64,000 nucleotides of DNA. Origin: Salininema proteolyticum (lineage in GTDB: Bacteria > Actinomycetota > Actinomycetes > Mycobacteriales > Micromonosporaceae). Shown here piece by piece: positions 26,235 through 35,551 of this stretch. Both the position numbers and the translations under genes were made by a program. The DNA is taken from NCBI RefSeq assembly GCF_042685645.1, contig NZ_JBHUNX010000001.1, positions 1,488,001-1,552,000 on the forward strand, written 5' to 3'. How positions within the stretch are numbered: the stretch's first letter is position 1; the number at the start of each line of letters is the position of its first letter. The notes beneath the pieces were generated by a model. The model worked only from the letters and a program-made list of their open reading frames with translations. It did no database searches and was not told the DNA's origin.

Positions 26235-27018
26235 CGTCCCGCGCCCCTTGCGACTCGCCCCTTCCGACCTGGCGGTAGGTGTGCGAGAACGTCGGCGAGT
26301 ACAGGTGCGAGCGCTTGCCGCTGGCCCCCAGGGCCGGGCCGACGAGCACCATGGTGTGCATGGAGACCTTCATGTCGCGCACCGTCCGCGCCAGCTCGTC
26401 GAGGCGGCAGTGGCGGACCTCCTGCTCGGGCCAGGAGACGCGGTAGCCCACCACGCACGGCGTCTCGGGGGCGTAGCCTCCGGCGATGAGCTCGGCCTGG
26501 AGCTTCTTGGGCCGCGAGGCGGACAGGAAGAGCGCCATGGTGGTCCCGTGCTCGGCGAAGGAGCGGATGTCCTCGCCGTCGGGCATGGGCGTGCGGGTGG
26601 CCATGCGGGTGAAGACGACCGACTGCGCGACCTCGGGGATCGTCAGCTCCTTGCCCGCCGCGGCGGCCGTGGCGGCCACCGAGGTCACGCCGGGGACGAT
26701 CTCCCAGTCCAGCCCGTAGGACTCGACGGTCTCGATCTGCTCCTGCACGGCGCCGTAGAGGCTCGGGTCGCCGGAGTGCACACGGGCGACGGTGAGGTCC
26801 TCCTCGGCGGCGCGAGCGTAGATCTTCTGGACGTCCTCCAGGGTGAGGACCTTGGAGTCGTGGATCTCGGCCCCGCTCGCGGCGTAGTCGAGGATGTCCT
26901 CGGTGACCAGCGAGGAGGCCCACACGACGATGTCGGCCGCTCCGATGAGGCGGGAGGCCCGCACGGTGATGAGGTCGGCGGCTCCCGGCCCCGCTCCTAT
27001 GAACCAGACTTCAGCCAT
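26227..27018 (-). CDS. cobM: Precorrin-4 C11-methyltransferase (CobM/CbiF)
   Basis: 263 residues of the tetrapyrrole methylase fold: WFIGAGPGAADLITVR at the start, ARVHSGDPSLYGA, VPGVTSVAATAAA and the MATRTPMP loop typical of CbiF/CobM. It methylates C11 using SAM. It overlaps both neighbours in the operon by 8 bases (cbiD downstream, cobI upstream). Confidence 0.9.
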   Translation of the reverse strand: MAEVWFIGAGPGAADLITVRASRLIGAADIVVWASSLVTEDILDYAASGAEIHDSKVLTLEDVQKIYARAAEEDLTVARVHSGDPSLYGAVQEQIETVESYGLDWEIVPGVTSVAATAAAAGKELTIPEVAQSVVFTRMATRTPMPDGEDIRSFAEHGTTMALFLSASRPKKLQAELIAGGYAPETPCVVGYRVSWPEQEVRHCRLDELARTVRDMKVSMHTMVLVGPALGASGKRSHLYSPTFSHTYRQVGRGESQGARDDG

Positions 27019-27718
27019 GGGCGCCGTTCTCCTTAAGCCGGACGATGACGGTGGACAGGTAGTGCTCCCGGCCCTGCGGGAGGCTCTTGGACACGGATTC
27101 GCCCTCGGTGCCCAGGCGGGTGCCGAAGGCGATCTCGCGGACGCGCCCGGTGGCCTCGATCTTCTCGGCCAGCCGGTCGAAGTGGCGGCCTCCTTTGTAG
27201 ATCACCACGGTGCCCTCGCCGGCCAGGGCCCGGTCGAGGACGTCCTCACCGGCGGTGGCCGGGACGATGGTCAGCGGCTCGTCGTGCTCGCACAGCACGG
27301 TGCCCGCGCGTGAGGCCAGCAGCGAGGCGGCGGTGACGCCGGGGACGGTGTCGACGGCCGCCCCGGGAACGAGGTCGGCGACCTCGCGGGCCAGGTAGGT
27401 GAACGTGGAGTACGTGTTCGGGTCGCCGATGGTGGCGAATGCCAGGCGTCCCCCGTCGCGCAGCGGCTCGGCCACGACGCGGGCGGCGTCCCTCCACGAC
27501 TCCTCGCGCTCGGGACCGCGCAGCGCGAAAGGCAGCCGGACGACGCGCTCGGGCGCGACATAGGCGGAGAGGATCTTCTCGGCGAAGCCCTCGCCCTCGG
27601 TCGTCACCGAAACCGGCGCGTAGACGGTGTCGGCGTTCTGCAGCGCCTCCACCCCGGCCATGGTCACCAGTTTCGGGTCGCCCGGGCCCAGGCCGACCCC
27701 GGTCAGAGTGCCGGTCAT
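27011..27718 (-). CDS. cobI: Precorrin-2 C20-methyltransferase (CobI/CbiL)
   Basis: 235 residues: TGVGLGPGDPKLVTMAGVE at the N-terminus, FATIGDPNTYSTFTYLAREV and TVPGVTAASLLASRAG. These are the SAM-binding landmarks of CobI/CbiL. The ATG at 27718 overlaps the cobB stop by 4 bases; the longer open frame upstream is a shadow of cobB. Confidence 0.9.
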   Translation of the reverse strand: MTGTLTGVGLGPGDPKLVTMAGVEALQNADTVYAPVSVTTEGEGFAEKILSAYVAPERVVRLPFALRGPEREESWRDAARVVAEPLRDGGRLAFATIGDPNTYSTFTYLAREVADLVPGAAVDTVPGVTAASLLASRAGTVLCEHDEPLTIVPATAGEDVLDRALAGEGTVVIYKGGRHFDRLAEKIEATGRVREIAFGTRLGTEGESVSKSLPQGREHYLSTVIVRLKENGAHG

Positions 27719-29070
27719 GCCCTCACCCCTTTCACCGCGGCGGACAGAAACGAGTCGACCAGCTCCGGCGTCCCCACCCACGAGGGGTGGACGTAGGAGG
27801 CGTGGATCGACGGAGTCGAGAAGCCCTCGGTGCGGTGGCCGTCGATCAGCCACGCCGGGGACGGCCCCGCCGAGGGCGTGGTCGCCGTCCGGTGGAACTC
27901 GTGCCCGCGCACCTTGAGCCCCGCACGCCCCAGCAGGCCGTCGCTGCCGAGCGCGGCCTCCCGGTACCCCAGGGTCAGGCGCGAGGTGAACGAGGCGGAG
28001 GCGTCCAGCAGCCCCAGCATGGGCCGGCCCTCGAGCGTCTCGCAGAGGTACAGCATGCCGCCGCACTCGGCGACCACGGGCATGCCCGCCTCGGCCGCGC
28101 GGCGGATGTCGGCGCCCAGCCTCTCGTTGGCGGCCAGGCGCTCGGCGTAGATCTCGGGGAAGCCGCCCCCGATGTACAGCGCCCCGGCGCCCTCCGGAAG
28201 GGCCTCGTCCTGCAGCGGGTCGAACGGCGCCACCTCGGCGCCCGCCGCCCGCAGCAGGTCGGAGTGCTCGGCGTAGTGGAAGCTGAACGCCGCGCCGGAG
28301 GCGGCGGCGACGCGCACCGGCCGCGCCGGGCGCCGCACCGCGGAGGCAGGATCCCACGGTGCGGCGTCCAGCGGCCCCGCCTCGGAGGCGAGGCGCATCA
28401 GCTGGTCCAGGTCGACCTCCCGGGCCACGATCGCGGCGGCGGCCTTGACGGTGTCGACGGCGTCCACGCTCTGCTCGGCGGCGGGAATGAGCCCCAGGTG
28501 CCGCGAGTCGACCTTCAACGCGTCGTGGCGGCGCACCGCGCCCAGAACCGGAAGGCCGACCTGCTCCACGGCGTCGCGCAGGAGCGCCTCGTGGCGGTCG
28601 GAGCCGACGCGGTTGAACACCACGCCCGACAGCCGCACCCTCGGATGGAAGGTGTGGAAGCCGTGCACCTGGGCCGCGACGGAGCGCGAGGCCGAGGAGG
28701 CGTCCACGACCAGGACCACCGGGGTGGAGGTCAGTTCGGCGATGTGGGCGCTGGAGGCCTCGTCGGTCGAGCCGCGCCCGTCGAACAGGCCCATGACGCC
28801 CTCGACCACGGCCACGTCGGCGCTCGCGGCGCCGTGCAGCAGCAGCGGGGCGATCCGGTCGGAGCCCTGCATGAACGCGTCCAGGTTCCGCCCGGGCACG
28901 CCGGCGCCCAGGGAGTGGTAGCCGGGGTCGATGAAGTCGGGGCCGACCTTGAAGGGGGCCACCGCGTGTCCTCTTTCGCGCAGCGCCGCCATGATCCCGG
29001 CCGACAGGAGGGTCTTGCCGACCCCCGAGTGCGTGCCCGCGATCATGAACCGCGCCGGACCGGCTACCAT
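27715..29070 (-). CDS. cobB: Cobyrinic acid a,c-diamide synthase (CobB/CbiA)
   Basis: 451 residues. It amidates the a and c side chains with glutamine and ATP. The N-terminal dethiobiotin-synthase-like domain has the P-loop AGTHSGVGKTLLSAG and the switch region KVGPDFIDPGYH. The C-terminal glutamine amidotransferase domain has the nucleophile Cys in VVAECGGMLYLCE and the late His in HASYVHPSW. The start at 29070 overlaps cobO by 7 bases. Confidence 0.9.
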   Translation of the reverse strand: MVAGPARFMIAGTHSGVGKTLLSAGIMAALRERGHAVAPFKVGPDFIDPGYHSLGAGVPGRNLDAFMQGSDRIAPLLLHGAASADVAVVEGVMGLFDGRGSTDEASSAHIAELTSTPVVLVVDASSASRSVAAQVHGFHTFHPRVRLSGVVFNRVGSDRHEALLRDAVEQVGLPVLGAVRRHDALKVDSRHLGLIPAAEQSVDAVDTVKAAAAIVAREVDLDQLMRLASEAGPLDAAPWDPASAVRRPARPVRVAAASGAAFSFHYAEHSDLLRAAGAEVAPFDPLQDEALPEGAGALYIGGGFPEIYAERLAANERLGADIRRAAEAGMPVVAECGGMLYLCETLEGRPMLGLLDASASFTSRLTLGYREAALGSDGLLGRAGLKVRGHEFHRTATTPSAGPSPAWLIDGHRTEGFSTPSIHASYVHPSWVGTPELVDSFLSAAVKGVRA

Positions 29071-29693
29071 TCGATGCCCTTCTGGCCCCGGTAACCCTCG
29101 TCGAGCGGGTGCTTGACCTTGGTCATCTCGGTGACGAGCTGGGCGGCGTCGACCAGCTTCCGCGGCGCGTCGCGCCCGGTGATCATGACGTACTGCAGTC
29201 CCGGCCGGTTCGCGAGGGTCTCCACGACCTCGTCGACGTCGACCCAACCCCACTTCATGGGATAGGTGAACTCGTCGAGCAGGTAGAAGCGGTAGCGCTC
29301 CTCGGCCAGGCAGCGCTTGACCTCCTCCCAGCCCTCGACGGCCAGGTCACGCGATTCGCCGAGGTCGCGGCTGGTCCACGACCAGCCGTCGCCCATCTTG
29401 AACCAGTCGATCCCGCCCAGCTTCTCGGCGGCGGCCTGCTCGCCGATGCGCCACTTGCCGCTCTTGACGAACTGGAAGACCGCCGAGGGCCAGTTCTGGT
29501 TCCAGGCGCGCAGGAGCATGCCGAAGGCGGCGGTGGACTTGCCCTTGCCCGTTCCCGTGTGCACCATCAGCAGCGGTTGCTCCCGCTTGCGGCGGCGCGG
29601 CTGCTCGCTGGCCGGGGCCTCCGGGGTGGCGCCGTCGTAGGTGGAGTCCTTGCGGTTCGGGTTCTCGGCGTTCGCGCCGTTGTCAGTGCTCAT
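29064..29693 (-). CDS. cobO: Cob(I)yrinic acid a,c-diamide adenosyltransferase (CobO)
   Basis: 209 residues. Adds the adenosyl ligand to cobalt. P-loop MVHTGTGKGKSTAAFGM (about residues 44-60), then KSGKWRIGE, LLDEFTYPM and TGRDAP typical of the CobA/CobO/BtuR family. The first 35 residues are polar and low-complexity. It lies 11 bases after the end of the chelatase I/D gene. Its reading frame happens to be continuous with the frameshifted chelatase frame upstream. Confidence 0.9.
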   Translation of the reverse strand: MSTDNGANAENPNRKDSTYDGATPEAPASEQPRRRKREQPLLMVHTGTGKGKSTAAFGMLLRAWNQNWPSAVFQFVKSGKWRIGEQAAAEKLGGIDWFKMGDGWSWTSRDLGESRDLAVEGWEEVKRCLAEERYRFYLLDEFTYPMKWGWVDVDEVVETLANRPGLQYVMITGRDAPRKLVDAAQLVTEMTKVKHPLDEGYRGQKGIEW

Positions 29694-29704
29694 GTGTCTT
29701 CTCT

Positions 29705-31733
29705 CTAGCGTCCCGCGACCAGTTCGATGGTCCGGCTCAGCGTCTCCGAGGCGAATTCTTCCAGGCGCACGCACTTCATGCCGAGGTCTTCGGCGACCGA
29801 GCCCGCTCCGCCGGTGCGGACGAAGCCGGACTCGGAGTCGATGACGACCCCCGGCACCCCCTGGCGGGCGATGGCCTCGCTCGCCCGCTCGGCGGACCGC
29901 CCGGAGTTGGTCCGCCCGTCGGTGACGACGACCAGCAGCGGCCGGCGCAGCGGGTCCTTGCGGCGGTGGCGCTCGATGACCTCGAAGGACTTGATCAGGC
30001 CCTCGCCCAGCGGGGTGCGGCCCCCCCGTCGCGAGGACCCGCAGCGACCGGTCGGCCACGTCCACACTGGAGGTGGGCGGGAGGACCGCCGCGGCCCCCT
30101 TCCCGCGGAAGGTCACCAGCGAGACCGCGTCGCGCCGCTGGTAGGCGTCCAGCAGCAGGGAGCGGACGGCGCCCTTGACGGCGGCCATGCGCTTGCGGGC
30201 CCCCATCGACCCCGAGGCGTCCACGCACAGGACGATGAGGTGCCCCTGCTTTCCCGCCCGGTCGAAGACGCGGTAGTCGCGCTGCGAGAGCGGAGTGTCC
30301 TTGCCCCGCCTCACCCACGCGGTTATCGTCGAGGCCACGGCCAGGTCGCCCCGGCGCGGCGACTCGCCCTCGCGGCACGGGCGCGAACGAACGGCCGCAC
30401 CGCGAGGCGTCGCACCCCGCGAACGGCGCCCGGCGGCGCCGATTCCGCGCGCGCGGGCCGACAGTCGGGCGACGCGCCCGGCCGGCGCGGCGGACACGAT
30501 TTGCTCCTGAGCGGCGGGGCCGTCGGCCTGTGACGGCGCCTGGTCCGTCGACTCGTTCGCGGGCGAGTTCTCTGGCGGGGGAGGAGACTGCTGCTCCGGC
30601 TCCTGCCGCGACTGCGGAGGCGGCGGGGTCCGATCCGAACCGTCGTCGCCGTCATCATCGCCACCGTCGTCGGGGCCGTCGTCCGGGTCCTCCGGACCGT
30701 CCTCCGGCTCCTCGGGCTCGGGCGGCTCGACCTCGTCCAACAGGCGGTCCAGCTCGTCCTCGTCGATCCCCATGTCGTCGAACGGACCGCGGCGCCGGCG
30801 GTGCGGCAGCGCCAACAGGCACGCCTCGCGCACCTCGGGGCGCCCCGGCGAGTCCACGCCGTTCCACGCCGCCAGCGCGATCGCGGTCCGCGACGTCACG
30901 ATGTCCGCGCGCAGACCGTCCACCTCGAACGCCGCGCACACCCGCGAGATCGCCAGCAGCCACCTGTCGGACAGCGCGACGCCGCCGACGTTCGCGCGCG
31001 CCTCGGCGATCCGCGCCGCCAGCTCCTTCTCCTCCGAGGAGTACTCCTCCACGAACGACTCGGGACCGGCCTCGTAACGCATCCTGCGGCGCACCACCTC
31101 CGACCGCTCCGCCGGATCGGCCGGCGCTCCGGCCACCACCGACAGGCCGAAACGGTCCAGCAGCTGCGGACGCAGCTCGCCCTCCTCGGCGTTCATCGTC
31201 CCGACCAGGCTGAACCGCGCCGGGTGCTCCAGGCTCACGCCCTCCCGCTCGATCCGGTTGACGCCCATGGCCGCCGCGTCCAGCAGCACGTCCACGAGGT
31301 GGTCGTCGAGCAGGTTGACCTCGTCGACGTACAGCAGGCCCCGGTTGGCGCTCGCGAGCAGGCCCGGCTGGAAGGCCGTGCGGCCCTCCTTGAGCGCCGC
31401 CTCCACGTCGAGCGAGCCGACCAGGCGGTCCTCGCCCGCGCCGATGGGCAGCTCCACCAGCGGGGTCGGGACGGTCGTCCGCTCGCCCGCCTTCGCGCAC
31501 GCCTCGCAGACATCGACGGCCCGCCCGGCCTCGCAGTGGAACGCGCAGCCGGGGGAGACGTCGATGTCCGGCAGCAGCGCCCGCAGCGCCCGCACGGCGG
31601 TCGACTTGGCGGTGCCCTTCTGGCCCCGGATGACGACCCCGCCGATGCGCGGGTCGACGACGCTGGCGATCAGGGCCGTCTTGAGCCTCTCCTGGCCGAC
31701 GACGGCGCTGAAGGGATAGACCTCGGCGCTCAT
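29705..31733 (-). CDS. Magnesium-chelatase-type I/D subunit for cobaltochelatase, frame broken in a G7 run
   Basis: AAA+ and von Willebrand A subunit that powers CobN. The N-terminal AAA+ part has RGQKGTAKST (Walker A), LLYVDEVNLLDD (Walker B) and VGTMNAEEGELRP. Next comes an acidic Asp/Pro/Glu-rich linker, then a VWA domain with MIDAS motif CVDASGSMGARK. After VLATGG the frame breaks: seven C's at 30021-30027 (G7 on the coding strand) should be six to continue into RTPLGEGLIKSFEVIER and the normal end at 29705. Removing one base gives 675 residues, the normal size. As written, the frame instead runs through into cobO. Starts with ATGA overlap on cobN. Confidence 0.8.
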
Positions 31734-34700
31734 GCGCTCTCCTCTCCGCGTTCTTCGATCAGGCCCTCGGCGGCGATGTAGGAGTCCTGCAGCCTCTGCA
31801 GCGTCTCCGGATCCACCTCGCTCCACAGGCCGCGCTGTTGTGCCTCCAAGAGCCGCTCGGTGATGCCGTGCAGCGCCCACGGGTTCGACTTCTCCATGAA
31901 AGCGCGGTTGTCCTCGTCGAACACGTAGGCCTCGGCGACGCGCTCGTACTGCCAGTCGTGGACGACCGAGGCGGTGGCGTCGTAGCCGAAGAGGTAGTCC
32001 ACGGTCGCGGCCATCTCGAAGGCGCCCTTATAACCGTGCCGGTGCATCGACGCGATCCACTTCGGATTCGCCACCCTAGCGCGGAAGACCCGGTTGACCT
32101 CCTCCGATAGGGTGCGCGCCTGGGGCCGGGACGGGTCGGAGGAGTCGCCGATGACGGCGTGGACGTCCTTGCCCGTCAGGTGCCGGATGGTGGCGATCAT
32201 GCCGCCGTGCTCCTGGAAGTAGTCGTCGGAGTCGAGGATGTCGTGCTCGCGCGTGTCGGTGTTCTTGACCGCCACCGAGACGCGGCCCAGATTGCGGTGG
32301 AAGTCCTCGTGCGCCTCCACCCCGTCCAGGCCCTTGCCGTAGGCGTAGCCGGACCAGACGGTGTAAACCTCGGCGATGTCGGCGCTGTCGTGCCAGTTGC
32401 GCGCCTCGATCAGCGGCAGCAGTCCGGCGCCGTAGGCGCCGGGCTTGGCCCCGAAGACGCGCGCGGTGGACCGCCGGCGGGCGTAGGCCGCGTCGCGCCC
32501 CTCCGCCAGCAGCCGCTCCTCGTCCGCCCGGGCGTGCTCCGCCACGAAGTTCCGCCCCTCGTCCTCCTCCAGGGCCGCGACCATCTCCACGGCCCGGTCG
32601 ACGAGGGCGACCAGGTGCGGAAAGGCGTCGCGGAAGAACCCGGAGATGCGGACGGTGACGTCCACCCGCGGACGCCCCAGCTCTTCGAGGTCGATGACCT
32701 CCAGATCCACGACCCGCCGCGTCTCGGGGTGCCACACGGGCCTGACGCCCAGCAGCGCCAGGATCTCGGCTATGTCGTCGCCGTGGGTGCGCATGTTCGC
32801 CGTGCCCCACACGACGATCCCCACCGACTCGGGGAACCGGTCCTCGTGAGCCTCGCGGTACTCGGCGATCAGCGCGTCGGCCAGGCGCTGACCCACCTCC
32901 CAGGCGAGGGACGAGGGCAGGCCCTTGGGGTCGACGGAGTAGAAGTTCTTGCCCGTCGGCAGCACGTCGAGCCGACCGCGCGTCGGCGAACCCGAAGGAC
33001 CCGACCGGACGTACTCCCCGGCCAGCCCGGCCAGCAGCTTGTCGATCTCCCCCGAACAGGCCCTGATGCGGGGAATGGCCTCGCGGCAGGCGAAACGCAG
33101 CACCTCGGCCACGGACTCGTCCTCGCCGCCCAGCACGGCCGTCGTGACGGCACTCGCCTCGTTCGGGTCCCACTCCGTCGCCGCGATCTTCTCGACCAGT
33201 GCGTCGACCAGCGCGTCGATGCGGTCGAGGGCGTCGGAGCGCTTCGCGACCGGCCCCGGCGCGGCCTTCCGGAGGGCGTCGAGGTCGGCCTTGTCCGACT
33301 CCATGGCCTGGCCCGGGTCGCTGAGCAGCTCGCGCTCGCTGACGCCGAAGTGCTCGCCGACCTGGGCGCGCAGCCCCGGCATGTCGCCCTGCGGCAACCG
33401 CAGGACGGCCTTCAGCAGGCCCTGCAGCTGCGCGTCGGCCGGAACGGAGCCGAAGATGTGGAGCCCGTCGCGGACCTGCATGTCCTTGATCTCGCACAGG
33501 TAGCCGTCGACGTGGGTGACCATGTCTCCGAAGTCGTCGGGGTCGTCGGGCATGTCGGCCGCCCCGAGGTCGGTGGCGATGTTCGAGCTGACCAGGATCT
33601 CCCAGATCCTCTCCCGCAGGCTCGGCAGCTTGGACGGGTCGAGCAGCTCCAGCTCGGCGTACTCGTCGAGCAGCTGCTCCAGGCGGGCGATGTCGTCGTA
33701 GGTCTCGGCGCGCATCATGGGCGGCACCAGGTGGTCGACGATCGTCGCGTGGCCGCGCCGCTTGGCCTGCGTCCCCTCGCCGGGGTCGTTGACCACGAAG
33801 GGGTAGAACAGCGGCAGGTCGGTCAGCGTCGCGTCCGTGGCGCACTCGCTCGACAGGCCGACTCCCTTGCCCGGCAGCCATTCGAGGGTGCCGTGCTTGC
33901 CGATGTGGACGATGGCGTCGGCCTGGAAGATACGCTCGATCCACCAGTAGGCGGCCATGTAGTGGTGGGTGGGGGCGAGGTCCGGGTCGTGGTAGATCGC
34001 CACCGGGTTGTCGCCGAAGCCGCGCGGCGGCTGGATGGCGAGGACTACGTTGCCCAGGCGCAGGGTCGAGGTGACCAGCGACTTCCCGTCCGGTGCCAGC
34101 AGCACCTCGCCGGGGGCCGGGCCCCATTTCTCCTCGACGTCCTCCCGCAGCCCCTCCGGGAGGCGCGCGAACCACTCCTTGTAGTCCTCGATCTCGACAT
34201 GCGCCTCGGCCTGCGCCAGCTGCAGGTCCGACAGCTGCTCGGAGTCGAAGCCGCCGCGCGCGATCATCTCGTTGATCAGCGCGTCGGAGTCGTCGAGCCA
34301 CGTCTCCAGGCGGTCGTCGTCGCCCAGCCGGTAACCCTGTTCGCGCATGGCGCGCAGCAGCGCCGCCGTCGAGGCCGGCGTGTCGAGCCCGACGCCGTTG
34401 CCGATGCGGGAGTGCTTGGTCGGGTAGTTGGACATGACGATGGCGATGCGCTTGTCCTCGTTGGGGACCAGGGACAGGCGGGCGTAGCCCAGCGCGATCC
34501 CCGCGACCCGGGCGCAGCGTTCCTCGTCGGGCACGTACCGCACCAGCGGCCCGCCGATGCGCTCGTCCACGCCCGTCGTCTCCTTGAAGGAGAACGGAAC
34601 GGAGATGATCCGCCCGTCGAACTCGGGCATGGCGATCTGCATGGCCGTGTCCAGCGGTGAGAGCCCGATGTCCGACTCGCGCCAGTCCTCCCTGGCACCG

Positions 34701-35551
34701 GTGGCCGCCAGGGCCTGCACGATCGGAATGCCCAGGGTGTCCAGCGCGCCGGGCTTCCAGCTCTGCTCGGTCAGAGCCCCCGCCTGCTGACCGTGCGCGC
34801 CGCCGGCGGCCAGGACCGTCACGATCAGCGCGTGCAGCTCGACCCCGGCCTGCTCGGCCAGCTTGAGGACATCGATCGCGCCGTCGGCGTTCTCCCTCAG
34901 GGAATAGCAGTACAGGCCCACCGCCCGGGCCCCCTTCGCCTCGACGGCCTCGATGAGCGCGTCGATGAAGGCCGTATTGCCCGCCAAGAGGTGCGAGCGG
35001 TAGAAGACGACGCCGACGACCGGCCGCCCCTCCTCGATCCCGCTGAACGGGTCCTCCAGGCGGGGGTGGTAGACGCCGACCTCCGGCGCGTCGGCCGGCT
35101 CGTCGAAGCCGAAGCCCTTGAGCAGCAGGGTGTCCGCGAGGAAGCGGAACAGGTGCTCGGTGTTGTCCACCCCTCCGAGGCGCAGGTACTCGAACGACTG
35201 CGCCACCACGGCCGTCGGCGCCGTCGACGCCTCGGTCAGCTCGGCGTCGGGGGAGGACTCGCCCGACAGCGCCACCAGCGCAGCACCGCTCTCCGCGCAC
35301 CGCGCCCGCAACCGGTCGAACAGGTCCGGGAACGCCGCACGCCCTCCCAACAGCCGGGTCACGACGATCTTCACGTCGCCCATCGCCTCGTCGAGCCAGC
35401 GCTCGAGCGCGGCCCTGTCGTCCTTCGGCGCACGCGCCGGGTTGAGCGCGCGCACGGCGATCGCCTCGCGGTCGAGGCGCTCGACCGCCGAGGCCGCCGC
35501 GAGGATCTCCGTGTCGGCGGTGGACAGGTACAGGATCGTGTCGGTGGCCAT
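31730..35551 (-). CDS. cobN: Cobaltochelatase large subunit CobN
   Basis: 1273 residues, the usual size for CobN. It is the porphyrin-binding catalytic subunit that inserts cobalt into hydrogenobyrinic acid a,c-diamide, the late-cobalt (aerobic) step. Landmarks include VVGVVFYRSHLLAGNTAFID, IVMSNYPTKHSRIGNGVGLD, the IVHIGKHGTLEWLPGKGVGL metal-centre segment and the C-terminal MHRHGYKGAFEMAATVDYLF. Its ATG overlaps the cobQ stop by one base (TGATG). Upstream in-frame codons lie inside cobQ. It works with the I/D subunit encoded next. Confidence 0.92.
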   Translation of the reverse strand: MATDTILYLSTADTEILAAASAVERLDREAIAVRALNPARAPKDDRAALERWLDEAMGDVKIVVTRLLGGRAAFPDLFDRLRARCAESGAALVALSGESSPDAELTEASTAPTAVVAQSFEYLRLGGVDNTEHLFRFLADTLLLKGFGFDEPADAPEVGVYHPRLEDPFSGIEEGRPVVGVVFYRSHLLAGNTAFIDALIEAVEAKGARAVGLYCYSLRENADGAIDVLKLAEQAGVELHALIVTVLAAGGAHGQQAGALTEQSWKPGALDTLGIPIVQALAATGAREDWRESDIGLSPLDTAMQIAMPEFDGRIISVPFSFKETTGVDERIGGPLVRYVPDEERCARVAGIALGYARLSLVPNEDKRIAIVMSNYPTKHSRIGNGVGLDTPASTAALLRAMREQGYRLGDDDRLETWLDDSDALINEMIARGGFDSEQLSDLQLAQAEAHVEIEDYKEWFARLPEGLREDVEEKWGPAPGEVLLAPDGKSLVTSTLRLGNVVLAIQPPRGFGDNPVAIYHDPDLAPTHHYMAAYWWIERIFQADAIVHIGKHGTLEWLPGKGVGLSSECATDATLTDLPLFYPFVVNDPGEGTQAKRRGHATIVDHLVPPMMRAETYDDIARLEQLLDEYAELELLDPSKLPSLRERIWEILVSSNIATDLGAADMPDDPDDFGDMVTHVDGYLCEIKDMQVRDGLHIFGSVPADAQLQGLLKAVLRLPQGDMPGLRAQVGEHFGVSERELLSDPGQAMESDKADLDALRKAAPGPVAKRSDALDRIDALVDALVEKIAATEWDPNEASAVTTAVLGGEDESVAEVLRFACREAIPRIRACSGEIDKLLAGLAGEYVRSGPSGSPTRGRLDVLPTGKNFYSVDPKGLPSSLAWEVGQRLADALIAEYREAHEDRFPESVGIVVWGTANMRTHGDDIAEILALLGVRPVWHPETRRVVDLEVIDLEELGRPRVDVTVRISGFFRDAFPHLVALVDRAVEMVAALEEDEGRNFVAEHARADEERLLAEGRDAAYARRRSTARVFGAKPGAYGAGLLPLIEARNWHDSADIAEVYTVWSGYAYGKGLDGVEAHEDFHRNLGRVSVAVKNTDTREHDILDSDDYFQEHGGMIATIRHLTGKDVHAVIGDSSDPSRPQARTLSEEVNRVFRARVANPKWIASMHRHGYKGAFEMAATVDYLFGYDATASVVHDWQYERVAEAYVFDEDNRAFMEKSNPWALHGITERLLEAQQRGLWSEVDPETLQRLQDSYIAAEGLIEERGEESA

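Noticed and set aside
29064..31880. A natural ChlI-ChlD-CobO fusion protein
   Set aside because: The apparent single frame depends on the extra base in the G7 run; the true VWA C-terminus and its stop at 29705 exist in the other frame, and cobO has its own start.
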